Assembly (NCBI GenBank): GCA_031360885.1
Contig: JANMCC010000313.1
Span: 1 to 11,551 of the forward strand
Source of the DNA: Schlegelella_A sp031360885
GTDB lineage: Bacteria; Pseudomonadota; Gammaproteobacteria; Burkholderiales; Burkholderiaceae_C
Reading direction: 5' to 3'
DNA length: 11,551 nt
In this document: positions 5,254-11,551 of the stretch, in pieces
Layout: each line of letters opens with the position of its first letter
Position numbering within the stretch: position 1 is the stretch's first letter
Position numbers and translations under genes: made by a program
Notes under the pieces: generated by a model
Database searches by the model: none
What the model saw: the letters and a program-made list of their open reading frames with translations, nothing else
Told to the model about the DNA's origin: nothing

Positions 5254-7674
5254 CTAGACGACGGGTTTGCGCGTCGCCAGCCTCTGCCAGGTCTCGACCA
5301 CCGAATCGGGGTTGAGCGAGATCGAGACGATGCCTTCGTCGGCCAGCCAGTCGGCGAAGTCGGGATGGTCGCTCGGCCCCTGGCCGCAGATGCCGATGTA
5401 CTTGCCGGTGGCGCGGCAGGCGGCAATGGCGCGGGAGATCATCGCCTTGACGGCCGGGTCGCGCTCGTCGAAATCCTTGGCGAGCAGCTCGAGGCCGGAG
5501 TCGCGGTCGAGGCCGAGGGTGAGCTGGGTCAGGTCGTTCGAGCCGATCGACATGCCGTCGAAGTGCTCGAGGAACTGCTCGGCGAGGATCGCGTTGCTCG
5601 GCACCTCGCACATCATGATCACCTTGAGGCCGTCGGTGCCGCCGGCGGAGGCGCGCTTCAGGCCGTGCTCGGCGAGCATGCCGACCACCTGCTTGGCCTG
5701 GCCGAGGGTGCGCACGAACGGCACCATGACCTCGACGTTGTCGAGGCCCATGTCGCGGCGCACCCGGACCAGCGCCTCGCACTCCATCGCGAAGGCCTCG
5801 CCGAAGGCTTCGCTGACGTAGCGCGAAGCGCCGCGAAAGCCAAGCATCGGGTTTTCTTCCTCGGGCTCGTAGCGCGAGCCGCCGATCAGCTTCCTGTACT
5901 CGTTGCTCTTGAAGTCGGAAAGGCGAACGATCACCGGCTTCGGCCAGAACGCCGCGGCGATCGTGGCGATCCCTTCGGCGAGCTTGTCGACGTAGAAGGC
6001 GCGCGGCGAGGCATGGCCGCGGGCGACGCTCTCGACCGCCTTCTTCAGGTCGGCGTCGATGTTCGGATAGTCGAGGATCGCCTTCGGGTGCACGCCGATG
6101 TTGTTGTTGATGATGAACTCGAGCCGGGCCAGGCCGACGCCCGAGTTCGGCATCTGCGCGAAGTCGAACGCGAGCTGCGGGTTGCCGACGTTCATCATCA
6201 TCTTCACCGGCGAGTACGGCAGCTCGACCCGCAGCACGTCGGTGACCTCGGTCTCGAGCAGGCCGTCGTAGACGTAGCCGGTGTCGCCCTCCGAGCACGC
6301 CACCGTGACCAGGGCGCCCTCCTTCAGCAGCTCGGTCGCGTTGCCGCAGCCCACCACCGCCGGGATGCCGAGCTCGCGGGCGATGATCGCCGCGTGGCAG
6401 GTGCGGCCGCCGCGGTTGGTGATGATCGCCGCCGCGCGCTTCATCACCGGCTCCCAGTTCGGATCGGTCATGTCGGTGACGAGCACGTCGCCGGCCTGCA
6501 CCCGGTCCATGTCGGCGACCGACTCGACCAGCCGGACCGGACCGGTGCCGATCTTCTGGCCGATCGCCCGGCCCTCGACCAGCACCGTGCCCGTGCCCTT
6601 GAGGGCGTAGCGCTGCTCGACCTTGCCCTCGCTCTGGCTCTTCACCGTCTCCGGCCGCGCCTGAAGGATGTAGAGCAGGCCGTCGACGCCGTCCTTGCCC
6701 CACTCGATGTCCATCGCCCGGCCGTAGTGCTTCTCGATCACCAGCGCATAGCGAGCCAGCTCCATGACGTCGGCGTCGCTCAGCGAGTAGCGGTTGCGCT
6801 GCTCGGTCGCGGTGTCCTGGGTCGTCACCAGCTTGCCGTGCGCCGCGTGCTCCTCGGCCGAGGCGAAGCCCATCCGGATCAACTTCGAGCCGAGGTTGCG
6901 GCGGATGATCGCCTGCTTGCCGTTGCGCAGCGCCGGCTTGTGGACGTAGAACTCGTCCGGGTTCACCGCCCCCTGCACCACCGTCTCGCCGAGGCCGTAG
7001 CTCGAGGTGACGAAGACCACGTCGGTGAAGCCGCTCTCGGTGTCGATCGTGAACATCACGCCGGCGGCGCCGAGGTCGCTGCGCACCATGCGCTGCACGC
7101 CGGCCGAGAGCGCGACGTCGTTGTGCGCGTAGCCCTTGTGCACCCGGTAGCTGATCGCGCGGTCGTTGTAGAGGCTGGCGAAGACCTCGCGCATCTTCGC
7201 CAGCACCTCGTCGATGCCCGAGACGTTGAGGAAGGTTTCCTGCTGGCCGGCGAACGAGGCGTCGGGCATGTCTTCGGCGGTAGCCGACGAGCGGACGGCG
7301 AAGGTGGCGCCCGGGCTTTCGGCCGCGAGCCGCTCGTACTCGGTGCGGATCGCCGCCTCGAGCGCCGGCGAGAACGGCTGCTGCGCGACCCAGCCGCGGA
7401 TCTCGGTGCCGGCTTCGGCGAGGGCGCGCACGTCGTCGGTATCGAGGCGGGACAGGCGCTCGCCGATCCGCTTGGCCAGCCCGCCTTCGGCCAGGAACTG
7501 GCGGAAGGCGTGCGAGGTGGTGGCGAAGCCGCCGGGGATTCTCACGCCCGACTGGCTGAGCTGGCTGATCATTTCGCCGAGGGATGCGTTCTTGCCGCCG
7601 ACCGCCTCGACATCGGTCATTCTCAGGTGTTCGAAGCGGGCGACGAGGGCGGACGCCAGGTGGGTTGATGACAT
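5254..7674 (-). CDS. ppsA: Phosphoenolpyruvate synthase (pyruvate, water dikinase)
   Basis: 806 aa, close to E. coli PpsA over its whole length. Known: it makes phosphoenolpyruvate from pyruvate and ATP, releasing AMP and phosphate, for gluconeogenesis on three-carbon substrates. Seen: the N-terminal ATP-grasp domain (about 1-345) with VGGKNASLGEM (25-35), FAVRSSATAEDMPDASFAGQQ (125-145) and ILQARPET (336-343); the swivelling phosphohistidine domain with the catalytic His427 in GGRTCHAAIIARELGIPA; and the C-terminal TIM-barrel PEP/pyruvate domain with RLSDFKSNEY (584-593), EENPMLGFRG (606-615), SIGSNDLTQL (709-718) and the active-site Cys763 in GICGQGPSDH. Thr425, two residues before His427, is the expected target of PpsR. 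The ATG at 7674 matches the family N-terminus, although its ribosome-binding site is weak. No key residue is missing. Confidence 0.98.
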   Translation of the reverse strand: MSSTHLASALVARFEHLRMTDVEAVGGKNASLGEMISQLSQSGVRIPGGFATTSHAFRQFLAEGGLAKRIGERLSRLDTDDVRALAEAGTEIRGWVAQQPFSPALEAAIRTEYERLAAESPGATFAVRSSATAEDMPDASFAGQQETFLNVSGIDEVLAKMREVFASLYNDRAISYRVHKGYAHNDVALSAGVQRMVRSDLGAAGVMFTIDTESGFTDVVFVTSSYGLGETVVQGAVNPDEFYVHKPALRNGKQAIIRRNLGSKLIRMGFASAEEHAAHGKLVTTQDTATEQRNRYSLSDADVMELARYALVIEKHYGRAMDIEWGKDGVDGLLYILQARPETVKSQSEGKVEQRYALKGTGTVLVEGRAIGQKIGTGPVRLVESVADMDRVQAGDVLVTDMTDPNWEPVMKRAAAIITNRGGRTCHAAIIARELGIPAVVGCGNATELLKEGALVTVACSEGDTGYVYDGLLETEVTDVLRVELPYSPVKMMMNVGNPQLAFDFAQMPNSGVGLARLEFIINNNIGVHPKAILDYPNIDADLKKAVESVARGHASPRAFYVDKLAEGIATIAAAFWPKPVIVRLSDFKSNEYRKLIGGSRYEPEEENPMLGFRGASRYVSEAFGEAFAMECEALVRVRRDMGLDNVEVMVPFVRTLGQAKQVVGMLAEHGLKRASAGGTDGLKVIMMCEVPSNAILAEQFLEHFDGMSIGSNDLTQLTLGLDRDSGLELLAKDFDERDPAVKAMISRAIAACRATGKYIGICGQGPSDHPDFADWLADEGIVSISLNPDSVVETWQRLATRKPVV

Positions 7675-7908
7675 GGGAACACTCGAAGGTCGTGAAAAAC
7701 CGGTGCTTCCGGGGCCGCGGCGAGACTTCCCACGCGCGGCCATCGACCGCGGCTCGCGCACCTCGACCTCGCGACCGGGGGTCGCGGGGGGGCGCAGCGG
7801 AGGCGGGAGGCAGAACGCATGAGCGGGGCGGAACTCAGGGTAAGCGTTCTCGATTCTACGAGCCGGCCGGCCCGCGACGTGTCGGCCGCAGCCCCGGAAC
7901 ACGGTGTC
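7675..7908. promoter_or_regulatory. Divergent ppsA-ppsR control region
   Basis: About 230 bp between ppsA and the chosen ppsR start. Seen: an AT-richer pocket at 7841-7862 that contains TAGAAT on the minus strand (7853-7858), a five-of-six -10 box pointing at ppsA, though no good -35 box stands at the usual distance; and a perfect hairpin CGCGACC-GGG-GGTCGCG (7770-7786), which would lie in the ppsA leader. GGGAGG (7805-7810) stands 8 nt before an ATG at 7819, an alternative ppsR start. I see no clear operator for a catabolite regulator. Confidence 0.4.
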
Positions 7909-8790
7909 ATGATCGCCGACATGAGCGATGTCTCCCTCCCCCCGCCCGACCCCGGCGCGGCTGCGTCCGGGCTGCGCTGCACGGTGTTCTTCGTCTCCGA
8001 CGGCACCGGCATCACCGCCGAGACCTTCGGCAACTCGATCCTGTCGCAGTTCGCGATCAAGCCGCGCCACGTCCGCCGGCCCTTCATCGACTCGACCGAC
8101 AAGGCGCACCAGGTGGTGCGCGAGATCAACCACACGGCCGAGGTCGAAGGCCGGCGCCCGGTGGTCTTCGTCACCCTCGTCAATCCGGAGATCCTGGCGG
8201 TCGTGAAGGAGCGCTCGCACGGCCTGGTGATGGACATGTTCAACACCTTCATCGAGCCGCTCGAGGCCGAGTTCGGCATCACCTCGAACCACCGGATCGG
8301 GCGCTTCTCCGACGTCTCCACCAGCCAGGAGTACACCGACCGGATCGAGGCGATCAACTTCGCCCTCGCCCATGACGACGGCCAGTCGACCAAGAGCCTG
8401 GCCGAGGCCGATGTGATCCTGGTCGGCGTGAGCCGCAGCGGCAAGACGCCGACCTCGCTCTACCTGGCGATGCAGCACGGCATCAAGGCGGCGAACTACC
8501 CGCTGATTCCCGAGGACTTCGAGCGCGGCCGGATCCCGGACTCGCTCGCCTCGTTCAAGGCGAAATGCTTCGGCCTGACCATCGACCCCGACCGGCTGGC
8601 CCGGATCCGCAACGAGCGCCGGCCGAACAGCAAGTACGCCTCGATCGAGAACTGCCGCTGGGAAGTGAAGGCCGGCGAGACGATGATGAAGAAGGAAGGC
8701 ATCGCCTGGCTGTCGTCGACGCACAAGTCGATCGAGGAGATCGCGACCACGATCCTGCGCGACCTCCGTCCGGACCGGCTGATGTATTGA
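7909..8790 (+). CDS. ppsR: PEP synthase regulatory protein PpsR (DUF299 kinase/pyrophosphorylase)
   Basis: 293 aa from this start; the family is near 275. Known: PpsR inactivates PpsA by ADP-dependent phosphorylation of a threonine beside the catalytic histidine and reactivates it by phosphate-dependent removal. Seen: the family opening TVFFVSDGTGITAETFGNSIL (25-45), HRIGRFSDVS (128-137), the P-loop-like GVSRSGKTPTSLYLA (173-187), YPLIPEDF (197-204), FGLTIDP (221-227), SKYASIENCRWEV (241-253) and the C-terminal WLSSTHKSIEEIA (267-279). Start choice is uncertain. ATG 7819 has the best ribosome-binding site, but the stretch 7819-7908 uses many codons rare in the neighbouring genes (AGG, GTA, GTT, TCT) and has no family counterpart. 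ATG 7921 is the third option. The gene diverges from its target gene ppsA, a common arrangement. Confidence 0.95.
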   Translation: MIADMSDVSLPPPDPGAAASGLRCTVFFVSDGTGITAETFGNSILSQFAIKPRHVRRPFIDSTDKAHQVVREINHTAEVEGRRPVVFVTLVNPEILAVVKERSHGLVMDMFNTFIEPLEAEFGITSNHRIGRFSDVSTSQEYTDRIEAINFALAHDDGQSTKSLAEADVILVGVSRSGKTPTSLYLAMQHGIKAANYPLIPEDFERGRIPDSLASFKAKCFGLTIDPDRLARIRNERRPNSKYASIENCRWEVKAGETMMKKEGIAWLSSTHKSIEEIATTILRDLRPDRLMY

Positions 8791-8800
8791 AGCGGGGCAG

Positions 8801-9246
8801 ATGGAGCAGACCGAGCCCGGCGCCGTGCCCGAGTCGGCCCTCGAGTCGGCCAGGCGCCTGTTCTTCGAGGGGCTCGCCGCGCTCCAGGCGGGCCGCCTCG
8901 AGGACGCCGAGCGCGCCTTCCTCGCTTCGCTCGAGGCCGTGCCGGGACGACCCTCGACACTGCTCAACCTGGCGACGACGCGTCTCCGGATGCACCGCCC
9001 GGTCGAGGCGATCGCCGCCTCAGCATCGAGCTCGGCGACGACGGCGCCGGCTTCACGCTGCAGCCCAGCCTGCGCTACACGCACGCCGAGCGCTACATCG
9101 CCGAGCTCGCATCGCGGCACGGCTTCACCATCCTCCGCGCGCTGCGCGCGCCGATCCGCGAGGACCAGAAGCAGAGCGTGGCCGGCGCCTACTTCTACCT
9201 GAGCGTCGGCGACGGCGAGGCGGCACCGCCGGTCGGGCGGATGTAA
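8801..9246 (+). pseudogene. Remnant of a TPR-containing SAM-methyltransferase, internal deletion with frameshift
   Basis: Begins 10 nt after ppsR. From ATG 8801 the first 73 or so residues resemble a tetratricopeptide unit: ARRLFFEGLAALQAGRLEDA and AFLASLEAVPGRPSTLLNLA, ending about PVEAIAA near 9019. Beyond that this frame becomes Ser/Ala/Arg-rich nonsense, ending at 9202. From about 9016 a different frame gives sensible protein to the TAA at 9244-9246: SIELGDDGAGFTLQPSLRYT, then HAERYIAELASRHGFTILRA and APIREDQKQSVAGAYFYLSV. That looks like the C-terminal end of TPR-linked class I methyltransferases (COG4976-like). The methyltransferase core between them, including the SAM-binding glycine motif, is absent. 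Inference: a large internal deletion that also shifted frame. An assembly fault is the main alternative. The first frame could still make a 133-residue product. Confidence 0.65.
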
Positions 9247-9317
9247 CGCGAAGCCTGTTCAGAGGACGGGCTTCACGGCATCATCCGCCCCGAAGAACAA
9301 ATGGGAGGCGGGCCTTG

Positions 9318-9665
9318 ATGCTCGTTCGCGAGTTGTTGCCCCTGGGGCGGATCGGGCGTGTCGGCTTCTGGTTGCGCCACCTGTTCGTCCTGCCGGTGGC
9401 GCTGTTCCTGTGCATCGGCGCCGAGCAGATCATCGGCCGGCCGCTCGGCCTCGTCGTCGCGCTGGCGACGACGCTCTTCCTGGTCTCCACCTGGGGCCGG
9501 CGCCTGCACGACCGGGGTCGCTCCGCCCTCTGGCTGCTCCTGGCCGCGCTGCCCGTGATCGGCGCGCTGATCCTGACGATCGAGTGCGGCTTCCTCGGCT
9601 CGCGCGCCAGCGCCGAGCGCTTCGGCGCAGCGCCGGGCTATCGCGCCGATTACGTCACCGTCTGA
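9318..9665 (+). CDS. DUF805 family inner-membrane protein
   Basis: 115 aa. Seen: the family opening GRIGRVGFW (10-18), three predicted membrane spans (about 21-38, 42-58 and 70-88), the hallmark RRLHDRGRSALWLL (61-74) between spans two and three, and the tail ERFGAAPGY (100-108) that matches the usual NRFG-x-xP. Known: DUF805 (YhaH-like) proteins are small inner-membrane proteins of unknown function. The ATG is chosen for GGGAGG (9303-9308) 9 nt upstream and because it begins just before the family motif. The gene follows the methyltransferase remnant by about 70 nt and precedes the FAD-oxidoreductase gene by 21 nt, so the last two probably share a transcript. Confidence 0.9.
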   Translation: MLVRELLPLGRIGRVGFWLRHLFVLPVALFLCIGAEQIIGRPLGLVVALATTLFLVSTWGRRLHDRGRSALWLLLAALPVIGALILTIECGFLGSRASAERFGAAPGYRADYVTV

Positions 9666-9686
9666 GCTTCCTGCCTGGAGATCGCC

Positions 9687-11551
9687 TTGAGCAACCATCA
9701 CATCGTCGACGACATCACCCAGCTCAACCCGGTGCGCGTGATGGCGATCGTCGCCCCGAGCTCGGTGCAAGACGTGCAGGAGGCGCTGCGCCGCACCACC
9801 GGGCCGGTCTCGGTCGGCGGCGGCCGCTTCAGCATGGGCGGGCAGACGGCGAGCCCGGGCAGCCTGCACTTCGACATGCGCACCCTCAACAAGATCGTCT
9901 GGTTCTCGTCCGAGGACCAGGTGATCCGGGTCCAGGCCGGCGTGCGCTGGTGCGACATCCAGCGCTTCGTCGATCCGCACGGCCTGGCGGTGAAGATCAT
10001 GCAGACCTACGCCAACTTCACCGTCGGCGGAGCGCTGAGCGTCAACTGCCACGGTCGCTATGTCGGCCTCGGCCCGCTGGTGCTTTCGGTGCGCAGCCTC
10101 AAGCTCGCGCTGCACGACGGCAGCGTCGTCGAGGCCAGCCGCACGCAGCACGCGGACCTCTTCTTCGGCGCGATCGGCGGCTACGGCGCGCTCGGCGTCG
10201 TGGTCGAGGTCGAGCTCGACCTGGCCGAGAACAGACGAGTGAAACGAACCGATGCGGTGATGCCGCTCGGCCAGTACTGGGCGCATTTCCGCAACACCGT
10301 GCGCAACAATCCGAAAGCGGTGTTTCACAACGCCGACCTGTACGCGCCGCACTACAAGACGGTGCGCTCGGTCACCTGGGTGGAGACGGAGGAGGCAGCG
10401 ACGACCGCGACCCGCCTGCAGCCGCAGGCGCGCTCGTATCCGCTGCACCAGTACTTCCTGTGGGCGATCTCGGAAACGCCGTTCGGCAAGGAGCGGCGGG
10501 AAAAGCTGATCGACCCCCTGCTCTACCTCGGCAAGAAGGTGCACTGGCGCAACTTCGAGGCCGGCTACGACGTCGCCGAGCTCGAGCCGCCGAGCCGGAG
10601 CGAGCGCACCTACGTGCTGCAGGAGTACTTCGTTCCGGTCGAGCAGCTCGAGGCCTTCGTGCCGCGGATGCAGGAGATCCTGCGCCGGCACCGCGTCAAC
10701 GCGCTCAACATCTCGATCCGCCATGCGATGCCCGACACCGAGACCATGCTCAACTGGGCGCCGCGCGAGACCTTCGCCTTCGTCCTGTACCACAAGCAGC
10801 GCACGCGCGAGAACGCGAAGAGCCGGGTCGGCGTCTGGACACGCGAGCTGATCGACGCGGTGCTCGCGGTCGGCGGCACCTGGTACCTGCCGTACCAGCC
10901 GCACGCGACGGTCGAGCAGTTCCATCGCGGCTATCCGCGGGCGAAGGACTTCTTCGCGCTGAAGTGGGAGGTCGATCCCGACTTCCGCTTCACCAACTCG
11001 CTCTGGGACAAGTACTACCGCGCCTGGCTCGACCGCTCCCGGCCCGAGCCCGCGGTGCAGCATCCGAGCGAGTTCCACCGCGTCTTCGCCGACGTCGGCC
11101 TCTCCGACGCGTTCTACCGCTTCCTGCAGACCGTCTTTCGCACCGTTCCCGAAGACCGCTTCCATCACCTCATCCACGAGGCCTGCAAGCGTCATCGCGA
11201 CGAGGAAAGCGTGTACCGGTACGTGCAGCAGGAGCTCAAGGGCATCAAGCCCTTTCTCGCCGACCTGCGCTATACCGTGCCTTCGCTGTTCAAGCAAAAG
11301 CAGGAGATGGTGGCGCAGACTTTGGCCGTGCTCGGCTCGCGCCGGCGCTTCGACGGCTACCTCGAGATCGGCTCGAAGGCGCGCTACTTTTCGAGCCTCG
11401 CCAAGAAGCTCGACCTCACCGGCCCGTGCTTCTTCGCCGACGAACGCCCGCCGGAATTTTCGGCGGCCGACATCCTCGAGCGCGGCCGGTTCGCCAAGCA
11501 CGGCGTGCACGTGCCGTTGCACGACTATGAGCCGATCGCCGACAAGGTGCT
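9687..11551 (+). CDS. FAD-dependent oxidoreductase (VAO/FAD_binding_4 type) fused to a probable SAM-methyltransferase domain, C-terminus outside window
   Basis: 621 residues are visible and the frame is still open at the right edge. Seen: an N-terminal PCMH-type FAD-binding domain (about 15-180) with the pyrophosphate loop VSVGGGRFSMGGQ (41-53), TVGGALSVNCHGRYVGLGPL (112-131) and GAIGGYGALGVVVEVELD (161-178); a substrate domain (about 185-445) ending in the aldonolactone-oxidase-like FRFTNSLWDKYY (433-444); a helical linker (about 455-545); then FDGYLEIGSKARYFSSLAKK (555-574), which resembles methyltransferase motif I. Arg47 stands where many relatives carry a flavin-linking His, so FAD is probably not bound covalently there. 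Substrate unknown. TTG 9687 is chosen because TGGAG (9676-9680) lies 6 nt upstream and the domain starts soon after. The oxidoreductase call is firm, the methyltransferase call moderate. Confidence 0.85.
   Translation, partial: MSNHHIVDDITQLNPVRVMAIVAPSSVQDVQEALRRTTGPVSVGGGRFSMGGQTASPGSLHFDMRTLNKIVWFSSEDQVIRVQAGVRWCDIQRFVDPHGLAVKIMQTYANFTVGGALSVNCHGRYVGLGPLVLSVRSLKLALHDGSVVEASRTQHADLFFGAIGGYGALGVVVEVELDLAENRRVKRTDAVMPLGQYWAHFRNTVRNNPKAVFHNADLYAPHYKTVRSVTWVETEEAATTATRLQPQARSYPLHQYFLWAISETPFGKERREKLIDPLLYLGKKVHWRNFEAGYDVAELEPPSRSERTYVLQEYFVPVEQLEAFVPRMQEILRRHRVNALNISIRHAMPDTETMLNWAPRETFAFVLYHKQRTRENAKSRVGVWTRELIDAVLAVGGTWYLPYQPHATVEQFHRGYPRAKDFFALKWEVDPDFRFTNSLWDKYYRAWLDRSRPEPAVQHPSEFHRVFADVGLSDAFYRFLQTVFRTVPEDRFHHLIHEACKRHRDEESVYRYVQQELKGIKPFLADLRYTVPSLFKQKQEMVAQTLAVLGSRRRFDGYLEIGSKARYFSSLAKKLDLTGPCFFADERPPEFSAADILERGRFAKHGVHVPLHDYEPIADKV

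Noticed and set aside
5365..7668. 767-codon open frame on the plus strand opposite ppsA
   Set aside because: Antisense shadow created by GC-rich codon use in ppsA. Its product is low-complexity Ala/Arg/Val/His-rich with no recognisable domain, while the opposite strand encodes a near-perfect PpsA.
7675..9120. Long upstream extension of the ppsA frame
   Set aside because: The open frame continues antisense through ppsR, but PpsA homology starts at ATG 7674 and the extension is non-homologous shadow sequence.
9250..9274. Inverted repeat GAAGCC...GGCTTC after the methyltransferase remnant, as a terminator
   Set aside because: The stem is only 6 bp with a 13-nt loop and no T run follows; it is too weak to call.
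9273..11522. 749-codon minus-strand frame, and the 706-codon plus-strand frame at 9410-11530
   Set aside because: Both overlie the DUF805 and FAD-oxidoreductase genes, whose frames give recognisable domain motifs. The competing products are Arg/Ala-rich without family features.

Overview
The window looks like chromosomal DNA of a very GC-rich betaproteobacterium, most likely a Burkholderiales member. The grounds are strong G/C preference at third codon positions, MoaA, PpsA and PpsR of proteobacterial type, and a divergent ppsA-ppsR pair. The genus cannot be fixed from this sequence. No rRNA, tRNA, insertion sequence, phage gene or CRISPR array is visible. Most of the window is tightly packed housekeeping and metabolic genes.

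Layout. Left block (1-2719): a partial 4-hydroxybutyryl-CoA dehydratase-like / HpaB-family flavoprotein on the minus strand runs off the left edge. An isochorismatase-like cysteine hydrolase diverges from it across about 44 bp, and a minus-strand acrylyl-CoA reductase-like (AcuI/YhdH) gene converges on the hydrolase. Middle block (2815-5243): three plus-strand genes, namely a secreted NlpC/P60 peptidase behind a good sigma70-like promoter, moaA (molybdenum cofactor synthesis) and a GNAT acetyltransferase. Central block (5254-8790): ppsA (minus) and its regulator ppsR (plus) diverge from a shared control region. PpsR switches PpsA off and on by phosphorylating a threonine next to the catalytic histidine, so these two genes form one functional unit. 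Right block (8801-11551), all plus strand: a broken TPR-methyltransferase gene, a small DUF805 membrane protein, and a TTG-started FAD-dependent oxidoreductase that continues into an apparent SAM-methyltransferase domain and runs off the right edge.

I see no clear new multi-gene system. The points most worth a second look are these. (1) The dehydratase homologue appears to have lost three of the four iron-sulfur ligands of 4-hydroxybutyryl-CoA dehydratase. (2) The last gene is an oxidoreductase-methyltransferase fusion. (3) The TPR-methyltransferase remnant joins the first and last parts of a gene out of frame. (4) The NlpC/P60 gene is probably transcribed as a nearly leaderless mRNA. (5) A perfect hairpin abuts the ribosome-binding site in front of moaA, together with a three-codon mini-ORF.
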